Assembly (NCBI GenBank): GCA_965263105.1
Contig: CBDHGL010000003.1
Coordinates: 3,906,001-3,970,000, forward strand
Length of the DNA: 64,000 nucleotides
Reading direction: 5' to 3'
Origin: JBCCTX01 sp965263105
Lineage (GTDB): Bacteria; Bacteroidota; Bacteroidia; J057
Position numbers and translations under genes: made by a program. Shown piece after piece: positions 10,093 through 18,761 of this stretch. Each line of letters opens with the position of its first letter. Position 1 is the first letter of the stretch. Below the pieces are notes generated by a model. It searched no databases. It saw nothing but the letters and a program-made list of their open reading frames with translations, and was not told the DNA's origin.

Positions 10093-10257
10093 ATGAGAAT
10101 TCAAAATATGACAATGAACAACGAACTCGATCTCTTGCGAAATGAACTGACTATAGCTGAAAAAAAGGTAAAAAGACTGAAAATGGGGGTGGTTTTTTTC
10201 TCGATATATTTCTTGGGCGTTACCTTAATTTATCTACTTAAAAACAATCTTATTTAA
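10093..10257 (+). CDS. 54-residue small protein, charged helix plus one membrane segment
   Basis: ATG at 10093, TAA at 10255-10257. Residues 9-30 are charged and could form a coiled coil (NNELDLLRNELTIAEKKVKR); residues 31-49 form one membrane segment (starts MGVVFFSIYFLG); the tail is KNNLI. Alternative starts are Met6 (10108) and Met8 (10114). Support comes from the promoter pattern 45 bases upstream and the coherent charged-helix/membrane layout in a region with no other gene. I know no family for it. It resembles the general form of small membrane-associated regulators, but no function can be claimed. Confidence 0.5.
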   Translation: MRIQNMTMNNELDLLRNELTIAEKKVKRLKMGVVFFSIYFLGVTLIYLLKNNLI

Positions 10258-10299
10258 AACTGTTCAAATTTTCTAATCTATTTGAAAGATTTTTACCTA

Positions 10300-10968
10300 T
10301 TATTTTTTCCAGGCCCTTAGCATTTCTCTTTTTCCAGGGGGGCCTGGAAGTTTTTCTACCTCAAAGCCAACACCTTGTAAAGTACGTCTTACAGATCCCT
10401 TCGAAGAGTACGTTACCAAGGCTGCATCGGGTTCACAGAATGTGTATATTTTGGAAAAAATTTCCTTTGTCCAGAGTTCTGGTTGAGTATTAGGAGCGAA
10501 GGCGTCGAAGTATACTAAGTTAAAAGTCTTTTTGGGGTGGAAGTCTTGTAACTCAACCTGCATTTTTTGAAGGACAAACCTTGGCGTTATATTAACCTCT
10601 ACCCCCCAGGCAGTTTCGTGAATTTTTAATAACAAGTCCTTGCTATCTGAGCGGGCCAATTGATGGGCATAGTTGAGTTGTTCAACTTGCTTTATGTTCA
10701 ATGGTAAGGATTCTACAGAAAGGTAATGAATTGGAAGTTCAGTAGGGTGTAGTATACTTAGTAGGGCATTAAGACCCGTTCCTAACCCCACCTCTAGGAT
10801 AGCCGCATTTTTATGGAGTTGTAAACAGGGAACAAGCCCCATTTCAATGAACACATGCCGAGACTCACTTATGGCTCCATGAAGAGAATGGTAATGCTCT
10901 TGAAATTTCTTCGAAAAGAGGGTAGAAGATCCATCTCCAGTCTCTATGTGATCAAGCTGTGAAGTCAT
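10300..10968 (-). CDS. mnmD: tRNA (mnm5s2U34) methyltransferase MnmD
   Basis: 222 residues. The start TGDGSSTLFSKKFQEHYHSLHGA is that of the methyltransferase half of MnmC; the SAM-binding motif EVGLGTGLNALL and the active-site block YFDAFAPNTQPELW are intact. The FAD oxidase half of MnmC is absent, as in Bacteroidota and many Gram-positives, so this is the stand-alone MnmD that methylates nm5s2U to mnm5s2U at the tRNA wobble position. Its ATG overlaps the TGA of the MscS gene by four bases, so translation is probably coupled. mnmA, earlier in this pathway, lies 4.3 kb away. Confidence 0.92.
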   Translation of the reverse strand: MTSQLDHIETGDGSSTLFSKKFQEHYHSLHGAISESRHVFIEMGLVPCLQLHKNAAILEVGLGTGLNALLSILHPTELPIHYLSVESLPLNIKQVEQLNYAHQLARSDSKDLLLKIHETAWGVEVNITPRFVLQKMQVELQDFHPKKTFNLVYFDAFAPNTQPELWTKEIFSKIYTFCEPDAALVTYSSKGSVRRTLQGVGFEVEKLPGPPGKREMLRAWKK

Positions 10969-12527
10969 GGCTTGGGTAGTTTCTCCACGTATAGAGAAGT
11001 GGACGGAAAGGCAAACTCTACGCCAATCTCTTCTGCCATATTCATAATGGATAGAAATAGTTCTTGTCGGAGTTTGAGTAAGTCCTCAAAGGAACTGTAG
11101 TCAATAAATATCACATAGAAGATATTTAAGGAAGACTCTCCCATTTCATGAAAGTATACCAGGTTATCTGTATTCCTCGTTTTGGGGTGAGCCTGAATGA
11201 TTTCTCTACTTTTTTCTACAAACAGATCCACTTTATCAGATGGGGTATCATAGGTGAGCCCCAGTGTCGTGGAATATCGTCGGTAATTTCGAACGGCATG
11301 GTTCGTAATGGGCAGATTGGCGAGGGTCCCATTGGGAATACTCATCATGGCTCCATCCACTGCGCGTACCCGTGTAGATCTTACTCCAATTTCGACAATT
11401 GAGCCCGTTGCTACCGAGGATTCGATGAAATCTCCAATTTGGAAGGGACGGTCCAAAAAAATGGTGATGGATCCAATAAAATTTTTAGCCGTGTCTTGGG
11501 CGGCTAAGGCAAGTGCCAGGCCTCCAATAGATATGCCTGCTAATAGGGCTGTTACATTGACATTGAGGTTTTGGAGAACAAAGAGTATTCCAATAACCCC
11601 TACGATTATCTTGGCCAATTTACTTACCAACGGGACCAACTGGTCATCCATGGTAGTTTCTGTTCGCCCTGCTAGGTTGAGGAATATGCCAGAAAACAAA
11701 TCAACGAGGCGGAAAGCTGCTAAGATTCCAAAAAGAGACATCAGAATTTTCAGGACTATGGAAATATAGCTTGTAAACTCAATGGGCAGGAGCAGGGAGG
11801 CAAATAGCCGATAGATAACGGAAAGCGTAAGTAAGACACTTAAAGGTCTGGCTACAGGCCTGATTTTTTGAGGATCAACCCATGTGCTGTCAGAAATTTG
11901 AGGGACTAGCTTTTTGATCAGAAATCTAAGGCCTCTTGAGAGAATCCAGTATATGAGAACTCCCAAGGCTAGCAAAATCAATATCCCCTGATACTGCCAT
12001 ACTTTTAAGCCCCAAAAGTTTTTCTGTCCTATCTGGGGAGAGATGTTAACCCATAAATCTGAACCAAAGGGAAATACTTTTTGGTGAATTTTGGGTACGT
12101 GAAAAACCGTATGACGGGAATAAAGCCACTTCCCTTCGATTTTATAGAGATAGATCTCAGGATATTTGGGGAAAATTTCAAATCTATTTCTTTTTAGAGA
12201 GTCTAGGTAGTTCTGATCGTCAGGGATCTGCAGGGTATCAATAAAAAAGGATTCTCCGTCGAATATCTGTTTGAGCTGTTCTGCGATTTCCAAGGATTGT
12301 TCAAAAGAAATTCCACTTGTATCCAGGCTTTGGGCCGAAAGTTCTGGTTGGTAACTATTTTCTTGCAGATAGATCAGGTGACGGGCCACAGATTTTCGGG
12401 GAGATGACAAAGGTCCATTGGGCATGGATACCTTGGGAAGAGAATCTATGGAAAGGGTATCCTGCTGACTATAGGAAGCTTCAGAAAGGAAAAAGAGAAA
12501 AGCGGCACAGAAACATATTTTTCTCAT
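10965..12527 (-). CDS. Mechanosensitive ion channel, MscS family
   Basis: 520 residues from the ATG at 12527; this start gives a signal peptide (MRKICFCAAFLFFLSEASYSQ), whereas the longer frame up to 12698 would run into hisA. A periplasmic region of about 150 residues is followed by four or five membrane segments (about 170-330), then the MscS core with the conserved pore/beta segment GGLALALAAQDTAKNFIGS near residue 332 and a C-terminal cytoplasmic domain. It should open under membrane tension to release solutes. It is followed by mnmD with a four-base overlap. A CAAAGGTA (reverse of TAnnTTTG) at 12594-12601 could be its promoter -7 box, though no -33 box is visible at the right distance. 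Confidence 0.9.
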   Translation of the reverse strand: MRKICFCAAFLFFLSEASYSQQDTLSIDSLPKVSMPNGPLSSPRKSVARHLIYLQENSYQPELSAQSLDTSGISFEQSLEIAEQLKQIFDGESFFIDTLQIPDDQNYLDSLKRNRFEIFPKYPEIYLYKIEGKWLYSRHTVFHVPKIHQKVFPFGSDLWVNISPQIGQKNFWGLKVWQYQGILILLALGVLIYWILSRGLRFLIKKLVPQISDSTWVDPQKIRPVARPLSVLLTLSVIYRLFASLLLPIEFTSYISIVLKILMSLFGILAAFRLVDLFSGIFLNLAGRTETTMDDQLVPLVSKLAKIIVGVIGILFVLQNLNVNVTALLAGISIGGLALALAAQDTAKNFIGSITIFLDRPFQIGDFIESSVATGSIVEIGVRSTRVRAVDGAMMSIPNGTLANLPITNHAVRNYRRYSTTLGLTYDTPSDKVDLFVEKSREIIQAHPKTRNTDNLVYFHEMGESSLNIFYVIFIDYSSFEDLLKLRQELFLSIMNMAEEIGVEFAFPSTSLYVEKLPKP

Positions 12528-12672
12528 GATTCGCAAGGGGGAAAAATACCTGGAAAGTTTAAGCATCAATGTGAAGCATCGGTTATTTCCATCCAAAGGT
12601 ACAACTTGATGAGAAATGTTAATACCTTTGCTCGGAATATTAATGCAATAGGGCCTTTGATTTAAATTGAAT

Positions 12673-13392
12673 ATGAAGATTATTCCAGCAATAGACATTA
12701 TCGAGGGGAGGGTAGTAAGATTAAAAAAGGGGGATTATGATCAAAAGGTCGTCTATCACAAAGATCCCATAGAGGTAGCCAAATCCTTTGAAGGCCATGG
12801 ACTATCTTACCTCCATTTGGTAGATTTAGATGGTGCTGAGCAAGGCCGACTGGTAAATGCCTCTATCTTGGAAAAGATTTGTTCCGCTACCCAATTAAAG
12901 GTGGATGTAGGAGGAGGTATCAAGAAAGAGGAGGACTTGCAAAGGGCGCTGGATGCAGGAGCTGAGCAAGTTAATATTGGGAGCTTGGCTGTAAAAGCGC
13001 CGGAAGTCTTGACAAATTGGATGGAAAAATATGGGCCGGAGAAGTTTATTTTGAGTGCGGATGTAAAGGAGGGGTTTATAGCTATTAATGGATGGAAAAC
13101 TCTCACAGAGATTTCTCTGAATGATCTTGTGGAATCCTTTGTAAAAAATGGCTTACAGACCGTAACCAGTACAGATATAGCACGAGATGGAATGCTATTG
13201 GGGCCATCTCTGGACTTATACGAAGGACTGAGGAAGAAATTTCCTTCCCTAAACTGTATTGCTAGTGGTGGGATACGCGATGAAGCTGATTTGTATGCCC
13301 TCCATCAAAGGGGTGTTTATGGAGCTATTGTCGGAAGGGCTATATATGAGGGAACCCTGGCCCTGGATTCCCTAAAAAACCTATCATTTTAA
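12673..13392 (+). CDS. hisA: HisA, ProFAR isomerase
   Basis: 239 residues. ATG at 12673 is chosen; the TTG two codons earlier is less likely. The acid/base residues are Asp8 in PAIDI and the Asp of TSTDIARDG (about residue 130); phosphate-binding blocks VGGGIK and ASGGIR are present. It isomerises ProFAR to PRFAR, the fourth step of histidine synthesis. hisF follows after four bases and hisE after a further 44, so hisA-hisF-hisE form one operon. It is divergent from the MscS gene. Confidence 0.96.
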   Translation: MKIIPAIDIIEGRVVRLKKGDYDQKVVYHKDPIEVAKSFEGHGLSYLHLVDLDGAEQGRLVNASILEKICSATQLKVDVGGGIKKEEDLQRALDAGAEQVNIGSLAVKAPEVLTNWMEKYGPEKFILSADVKEGFIAINGWKTLTEISLNDLVESFVKNGLQTVTSTDIARDGMLLGPSLDLYEGLRKKFPSLNCIASGGIRDEADLYALHQRGVYGAIVGRAIYEGTLALDSLKNLSF

Positions 13393-13396
13393 CACC

Positions 13397-14158
13397 ATGT
13401 TGACCAAACGAATAATTCCCTGTCTTGATATAAAAAATGGCCGGACGGTAAAGGGGATCAATTTTGTCGATTTGAGGGATGCAGGAGATCCGGTTGAATT
13501 GGCAAGAGCCTATTCCCTTCAAGGGGCAGATGAGCTTACTTTTTTGGATATTACAGCGACTATAGAAGCACGAGATACCCTGGCGGACCTGGTACGCAGA
13601 GTGGCCCAAGAGATTAATATACCCTTTACAGTTGGGGGAGGGGTTCGCAGTATTGCGGATGTTTCCCGCTTATTAGAAGCTGGAGCCGATAAGGTTTCGA
13701 TCAATTCAGCTGCAGTTAAGAATCCCTCTTTGGTAGATGAGATGGCCAAGGAATTTGGTTCCCAGTGTATTGTGGTTGCCGTCGATACCAATTTTCACGA
13801 AGGTAGTTGGAAGGTTTTTACCCATGGAGGACGAAATCCTACCTCCCTTCATACCCAGTCATGGACCCAAGAATTAGCTGATAGGGGGGCGGGCGAAATT
13901 CTCCTGACCTCCATGGCTTCGGATGGGACACAGGATGGGTATTCTTTGGATATCACAGCTGCTGTCTCGGAGGCCTTACCAATACCGGTGATTGCTTCTG
14001 GAGGAGCCGGAACCCTGACACATTTTTGGGAGGCTTTTATCAAGGGCAAAGCCGATGCTGCTTTAGCAGCTAGTGTCTTTCACTTTGGGACCATACCCAT
14101 TCCTCAGTTAAAGGCCTATCTCAAGGAAAGGGATATTCCCATCCGTACGGTTTCATGA
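13397..14158 (+). CDS. hisF: HisF, imidazole glycerol phosphate synthase cyclase subunit
   Basis: 253 residues, the usual length. Catalytic Asp11 in IPCLDIKNG and Asp130 in VVAVDTN are present, together with the phosphate-binding blocks VGGGVRS and ASGGAG. With the glutaminase HisH it makes imidazole glycerol phosphate and AICAR. hisH is not in this window. The start is four bases after the hisA stop, which fits translational coupling. Confidence 0.97.
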   Translation: MLTKRIIPCLDIKNGRTVKGINFVDLRDAGDPVELARAYSLQGADELTFLDITATIEARDTLADLVRRVAQEINIPFTVGGGVRSIADVSRLLEAGADKVSINSAAVKNPSLVDEMAKEFGSQCIVVAVDTNFHEGSWKVFTHGGRNPTSLHTQSWTQELADRGAGEILLTSMASDGTQDGYSLDITAAVSEALPIPVIASGGAGTLTHFWEAFIKGKADAALAASVFHFGTIPIPQLKAYLKERDIPIRTVS

Positions 14159-14202
14159 AACTTTCATAAAGCAACTAACAAATCAATTTCAAATTCTCTC
14201 CT

Positions 14203-14499
14203 ATGCCACAAGATTCTTCCATAGATTTCCTATTAGACCTTGCAAAGATTATTCGGGAACGGAAAATAACTCCCAAGCAGGGCTCCTATACCTCCAAACT
14301 GTTTGCCAAAGGAATCAATAAGATTGCTCAAAAGGTAGGTGAAGAAGCCGTTGAACTCATTATCGAGGCTAAAGATGAGGATCTTAAATTATTCAAAGAA
14401 GAAGCAGCAGACCTCATGTATCATTACCTCGTTTTGTTGGAAGCAAAGGAGGTAGCCTTGGAAGAGGTGGTGGAGGTATTGGAAAAAAGGCATTTATAA
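14203..14499 (+). CDS. hisE: HisE, phosphoribosyl-ATP pyrophosphatase
   Basis: 98 residues, all-alpha MazG-like fold. Acidic metal-binding helices are seen as KVGEEAVELIIEAK and EEAADLMYHYLVLL. It hydrolyses PR-ATP to PR-AMP. In many Bacteroidota HisI and HisE are fused as one protein; here hisE stands alone at the end of hisA-hisF, and a separate hisI lies at 48864-49265. The hairpin just downstream has its T run on the other strand, so no clear terminator for this operon is visible. Confidence 0.94.
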   Translation: MPQDSSIDFLLDLAKIIRERKITPKQGSYTSKLFAKGINKIAQKVGEEAVELIIEAKDEDLKLFKEEAADLMYHYLVLLEAKEVALEEVVEVLEKRHL

Positions 14500-14527
14500 A
14501 AAAAATGGCCCCCGGGAGGGGGGCCAT
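14497..14527 (-). terminator. Rho-independent terminator for a minus-strand transcript
   Basis: The 23 bases at 14505-14527 form a hairpin with arms ATGGCCCC/GGGGCCAT. On the minus strand it is followed at once by a run of about eight T, the form of an intrinsic terminator. On the plus strand there is no T run after it, so it does not obviously end the his operon. It would stop a transcript coming from the epimerase gene (stop at 14907) or from an unlisted RNA in 14528-14906. Confidence 0.7.
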
Positions 14528-14906
14528 GACAAACTCCCTGATAATTGAAAATAAAGAGTCTTTTCTGGAGCGTAATCCCTTTGAGTAGAAGAAGGGAAAG
14601 GGATCAGGGAACCAAAATGAAGTGGAAACAACTAGTAATGTGCTAATGTGCATGCTTGCCTCCCCGGACTTTTCTGTAATTCTTTTGTATCTAAATTAAC
14701 TTCAATTTTTTCGTACTTCCACTTCAAAAAAAGTTGTCCTTTCTGCTTTATTTTCTCGTCAACACTATTCAGTTTGTTTGTTTTTTCTATAACCAAAACT
14801 ACTAGGAGTATCGGTATATTCGAGAGTTCATGGGGTAAACCGGCACAAAGTCCACCGCAGCCGTGTGTTTTTGGGTAGGAATTGTAATTGTTCTTACATG
14901 GAATTT
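14528..14906. other. 380-base stretch without a supported gene
   Basis: No start-bearing coding frame with family likeness is seen. Frames of about 80 codons are open on both strands, but the minus-strand frame has no ATG or GTG near its beginning. The stretch ends in a strong minus-strand terminator, so it is either a long 3' untranslated region of the epimerase mRNA or a small RNA gene on the minus strand. Confidence 0.4.
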
Positions 14907-15899
14907 TTACAAATATCCCTCATGATTGAACCAATTAAAGGCCTCTAGCGCTGCCTCTTCAATAGGGGTTTGGGGGAGATCGAGCTCTTTAATGGCTTTT
15001 TGGGCAGAATAATAGTGGCCTTCACAGGCTATTTTGGCCATTGGATAGGAAATTGGAGGGTTTTTTTCCGATAAATAACCTATAGAGGAACCAACTCTAC
15101 CAAACAGTTTTAAGGCATAATTGGGGATTTTATAACGAGGCTTGGGTACTCCGATAGCCTCGGCCATACGGGTCAAGGCTTCTTGATAAGTTAGGTTTTC
15201 ATGTCCCAAAATATAACATTCTCCTATTTTCCCTAACGTCAAGGCCTGGCAGATACCCCAAGCTACATCTTTGACATACACCCAATTTTTCCCGCCTTGA
15301 GTATATCCTGGTAACTTCTTCCTGGCAAGAGCCAGTAGCATGGCCCCGGAACTGGGCTTGCTATCATAGGGACCGAGCATAAAAGTGGGATTGACCACTA
15401 CACCGGGAAGTCCTTGTTCCTCTGTGGCCTTTAACACCAATTGCTGTGCCTTAGCTTTTGAATGGATGTAATCCAGTCCATAGGGATTATTCTGCCAGAT
15501 TTTTTTCTCTGTTCCAGGGGAATCCTTGCTTCCAAAAACAAAGGAATTGGCACTCCCTACATGAATAAACCGCTCAATCTCTTGGCGCAGGGCTAGGTCT
15601 ATGAGGTTCTGAGTTCCTTGTACATTTACTTCTTGAAAAATACTCCCTTTACTAGGCCATACCTCTGTATGTGCAGCTATGTGGACAATTGCTTCACATC
15701 CTTCAGCGGCTTTTGCTAAAGAAGCTGTATCCTGTAGGCTTCCCGGGCAGTGTTGTAGATCCAGGCCTTTGAGGGTGTTCATCCCGTTATTACGATGGAT
15801 CAAAACATTTAGCTCGTAATTTCGGTTTAGTAACTCTCTAATGGTATTACTTCCCAAGAGACCCGTTCCTCCGGTAACTAAAATTCGATTGATTGACAT
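14907..15899 (-). CDS. NAD(P)-dependent epimerase/dehydratase (dihydroflavonol reductase-like SDR)
   Basis: 330 residues from the ATG at 15899; the upstream TTG at 15938 adds 13 residues before the Rossmann fold and is not preferred. The nucleotide-binding motif is VTGGTGLLGSN near the N-terminus, and the catalytic pair is Tyr-x-x-x-Lys in YIHSKAKA. This is the extended SDR family that includes dihydroflavonol-4-reductase-like and 3-beta-hydroxysteroid dehydrogenase-like enzymes. Substrate is unknown. It is divergent from clpB with 171 bases between, which hold operator-like repeats. Confidence 0.87.
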   Translation of the reverse strand: MSINRILVTGGTGLLGSNTIRELLNRNYELNVLIHRNNGMNTLKGLDLQHCPGSLQDTASLAKAAEGCEAIVHIAAHTEVWPSKGSIFQEVNVQGTQNLIDLALRQEIERFIHVGSANSFVFGSKDSPGTEKKIWQNNPYGLDYIHSKAKAQQLVLKATEEQGLPGVVVNPTFMLGPYDSKPSSGAMLLALARKKLPGYTQGGKNWVYVKDVAWGICQALTLGKIGECYILGHENLTYQEALTRMAEAIGVPKPRYKIPNYALKLFGRVGSSIGYLSEKNPPISYPMAKIACEGHYYSAQKAIKELDLPQTPIEEAALEAFNWFNHEGYL

Positions 15900-15953
15900 A
15901 GGGTTATGGGCTGAGGAGAATTCATGAAGTTTTGGCAAGAAAGAAAAATAATG

Positions 15954-15988
15954 AATGCCAATATGGCATTTGGGGGTGTCAATATGGC
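15954..15988. repeat. Operator-like inverted and direct repeats between epimerase gene and clpB
   Basis: An inverted repeat AATGCCA-ATA-TGGCATT at 15954-15970 is followed by a second CAATATGGC at 15980-15988. The two CAATATGGC copies (15959-15967 and 15980-15988) are 21 bases apart, two helical turns, as is usual for paired repressor sites. They lie 83-112 bases before clpB and 60-90 bases before the divergent epimerase gene. The regulator is unknown; this is inference from layout. Confidence 0.4.
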
Positions 15989-16070
15989 TGGTGTGCTTGA
16001 AAAATTGTCCCTATTTTACTCCTAGGTAAGGCATTTGCTTCTTAATCGAATAAAAAATATAAAAAGCAGC

Positions 16071-18707
16071 ATGGATTTTAACAATTATACCCTGAAGGCG
16101 CAGGAGGCAGTGCAAGAGGCTGCACGGGTAGCAAAATCCCAAAAGCAGCAAGCTATAGAGCCTGGGCACTTGCTCAAAGCCCTTCTAGAAACAGATGAAA
16201 GCATCGTTCCTTATGTGTTGAGGAAACTTGGGGTAAATACCCATTTTTTAGCTCAAAAACTTGAGGAGGTCTTAGAAAAATATCCCCAGGTGAGTGGGGC
16301 GACGGGAGGGCAATATCTTTCCAATGATCTTCACCAGGCACTAGAAAATGCCAATGAGATTGCAGGAAAATGGGAAGACGAGTTTATTTCGGTCGAACAC
16401 TTGCTCGTAGCCTTAGTCCGCTCCAAGAATGGAGTTGGGGCCTTATTAAAAGAACAAGGCATCTCCGAAAAGGACCTGAAGAAAGTTTTGCTGGAGATAC
16501 GCGGGGGAGAGAAAGTAACAGGGCAAAACCAAGAAGCTACCTATAACTCCCTGAAAAAATACGCGCGTAACCTCAATGAGATGGCTCGTAAAGGAAAATT
16601 AGATCCAGTAATCGGTAGAGAAGATGAAATCCGACGAGTGATCCAAATTCTTTCTCGTAGGACCAAAAATAATCCAGTCCTAGTGGGAGAGCCTGGGGTG
16701 GGAAAAACTGCCATTGCGGAAGGGCTGGCTCACCGCATTATTCAAGGAGATATTCCCGAAAACCTCAAATCCAAAACCCTGTATTCTCTGGACATGGGGG
16801 CTTTAATCGCTGGGGCTAAGTTTCGCGGGGAGTTTGAGGAACGCTTAAAGGCAGTGGTCAAAGAGGTGGTAAAGTCTGATGGATCAATTGTGCTTTTCAT
16901 CGATGAGATTCACACCCTAGTAGGAGCAGGTAAGACCGATGGGGCCATGGATGCGGCCAATATTCTTAAACCTGCATTAGCTAGGGGCGAATTGCGGGCT
17001 ATCGGCGCAACCACTCTGGACGAATACCAAAAGTATATCGAAAAGGACAAAGCCCTGGAGCGTCGGTTCCAGTCGGTCCTGGTAGCTGAACCCAATGTAG
17101 AAGATACGGTCTCTATCCTGAGAGGAATCAAAGAAAAGTACGAAGTACACCATGGGGTTCGGATTACAGATGGGGCCATTGTTGCCGCGGCAGAACTCTC
17201 CAACCGCTACATATCCGATCGCTTTCTTCCTGATAAGGCTATAGACCTTATTGATGAGTCTGCGGCCAAGTTGCGTTTGGAAATGGACTCCATGCCGGAG
17301 GCCTTGGATGAGATTGAACGGAAAATCCGTTACCTGGAAATAGAGAAGGAGGCACTTAAGCGGGAGAAGGCGGAAAAGAAAGTTGCAGACATAGATAAGC
17401 AACTGGCGGACCTCCAGGAAAGCCGGTCGCACCTCAAAGCCCACTGGGAAGAAGAAAAGCGAATAGTGCTCTCCATACGGGAGTCCAAGCAGAACCTGGA
17501 TATACTCCGTACCGAGGCCGAAAAGGCAGAACGCGAAGCGGACTTTGGGAAAGTCGCAGAAATACGATACGGTAAGATGGCAGAAGAGGAGCAAAAAATT
17601 GAGGCGAAGAAGGCGGAACTCAATACCTTTCAGTCTGATCTACGCATGATGAAAGAGGAAGTAGAAGCAGAAGATATTGCAGAGATCATATCAAAGTGGA
17701 CAGGGATTCCTGTGTCCAAAATGGTGGAAGGGGAGAGGCAAAAGTTATTGAAGTTGGAGGATGAATTGCACAAAAGAGTGGTAGGGCAAAATGAAGCAGT
17801 CTCTGCAGTCTCTAATGCCATTCGTAGGAGTCGAGCAGGCCTTCAAGACCCCAACCGACCTATTGGATCCTTTATATTCCTGGGTTCTACAGGAGTAGGA
17901 AAAACCGAACTAGCCAAGGCCCTTGCTGATTTATTGTTCGATGATGAGAAGGCTATGGTGAGAATCGATATGTCGGAGTTTCAGGAAAAACACTCTGTGA
18001 GCCGGTTATTGGGAGCACCTCCAGGCTATGTGGGCTATGAAGAAGGGGGACAACTCACTGAAGCTGTTAGAAGAAAGCCTTACTCGGTCGTTTTGTTGGA
18101 TGAAATTGAGAAAGCCCACCCGGACGTATTCAACATATTGTTGCAGGTCTTGGATGATGGCCGCCTGACGGATAATAAAGGAAGGCTTGTCAACTTTACC
18201 AACACCTTGGTGATCATGACCTCTAATGTGGGATCTCATGAGATTCGGGAGTTTTTGGCAGAAGACAAAAGCTTAGAAAATTCTTTTGAAGAAATGCTCA
18301 TCGTAAAAGAGCGGGTGTTGGACATCTTAAAACAATCGGTGAGACCCGAATTTTTGAATCGAATCGATGAGACGATCGTATTCTCTCCCTTGGGTCAGGA
18401 AGACCTTAAGCAGATTGCCACTATACACCTGGATCTGTTGAAAGAGAACTTAAAGGAGCAAGACGTAGAGGTAGAGTTTACTCAAGAGGTAGTAGATTTT
18501 ATTGCCCGGGAGGGATTCGATCCTCAGTTTGGAGCCCGACCCATAAAACGGGTCATCCAAAGGGAAATTTTGAACGAATTGTCCAAAGAAATTCTTTCCG
18601 GGAAGATCAACAGAGAGTCAAAAATCAGGGTTTCTACTGAATTTGGGGTATTGAAATTCGACGAATTACCAAAATCTGAAGAAAATCCGGTGCATTCAGC
18701 GAATTGA
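16071..18707 (+). CDS. clpB: ClpB disaggregase (AAA+ chaperone)
   Basis: 878 residues from the ATG at 16071 (MDFNNYTLKAQEAV), the usual ClpB start; a TTG 36 bases upstream is rejected. Clp N-domain repeats occupy about 1-145. The first nucleotide-binding domain has Walker A GEPGVGKT (206-213), followed by a long charged coiled-coil middle domain (about 400-530), then the second ATPase domain with GSTGVGKT near 605 and the C-terminal GFDPQFGARPIKR. No ClpP-binding loop is seen. It works with DnaK/DnaJ to dissolve protein aggregates after heat stress. It ends in a strong terminator. Confidence 0.97.
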   Translation: MDFNNYTLKAQEAVQEAARVAKSQKQQAIEPGHLLKALLETDESIVPYVLRKLGVNTHFLAQKLEEVLEKYPQVSGATGGQYLSNDLHQALENANEIAGKWEDEFISVEHLLVALVRSKNGVGALLKEQGISEKDLKKVLLEIRGGEKVTGQNQEATYNSLKKYARNLNEMARKGKLDPVIGREDEIRRVIQILSRRTKNNPVLVGEPGVGKTAIAEGLAHRIIQGDIPENLKSKTLYSLDMGALIAGAKFRGEFEERLKAVVKEVVKSDGSIVLFIDEIHTLVGAGKTDGAMDAANILKPALARGELRAIGATTLDEYQKYIEKDKALERRFQSVLVAEPNVEDTVSILRGIKEKYEVHHGVRITDGAIVAAAELSNRYISDRFLPDKAIDLIDESAAKLRLEMDSMPEALDEIERKIRYLEIEKEALKREKAEKKVADIDKQLADLQESRSHLKAHWEEEKRIVLSIRESKQNLDILRTEAEKAEREADFGKVAEIRYGKMAEEEQKIEAKKAELNTFQSDLRMMKEEVEAEDIAEIISKWTGIPVSKMVEGERQKLLKLEDELHKRVVGQNEAVSAVSNAIRRSRAGLQDPNRPIGSFIFLGSTGVGKTELAKALADLLFDDEKAMVRIDMSEFQEKHSVSRLLGAPPGYVGYEEGGQLTEAVRRKPYSVVLLDEIEKAHPDVFNILLQVLDDGRLTDNKGRLVNFTNTLVIMTSNVGSHEIREFLAEDKSLENSFEEMLIVKERVLDILKQSVRPEFLNRIDETIVFSPLGQEDLKQIATIHLDLLKENLKEQDVEVEFTQEVVDFIAREGFDPQFGARPIKRVIQREILNELSKEILSGKINRESKIRVSTEFGVLKFDELPKSEENPVHSAN

Positions 18708-18761
18708 CAGATTTTTTATAAGAAAAATTTCTTATATTTGTGATGGATGTTTTCATGGTTG

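Noticed and set aside
12528..12698. Longer MscS start at 12698
   Set aside because: It would overlap the start of hisA and place residues before a good signal peptide.
14560..14690. Minus-strand ACAGAAAAGTCCGGGGAGG looks a little like the RNase P RNA core
   Set aside because: The other conserved parts of RNase P RNA are not found in the right order, so the likeness is short and probably chance.
14643..14892. Minus-strand open frame of about 80 codons with a Cys-Gly-rich start (HGCGGLCAGL)
   Set aside because: No ATG or GTG near its beginning, no ribosome site, and the plus strand is open too, so coding use cannot be supported.
16977..17594. 205-codon open frame antisense to clpB
   Set aside because: Shadow of the clpB frame; no start context or family likeness.
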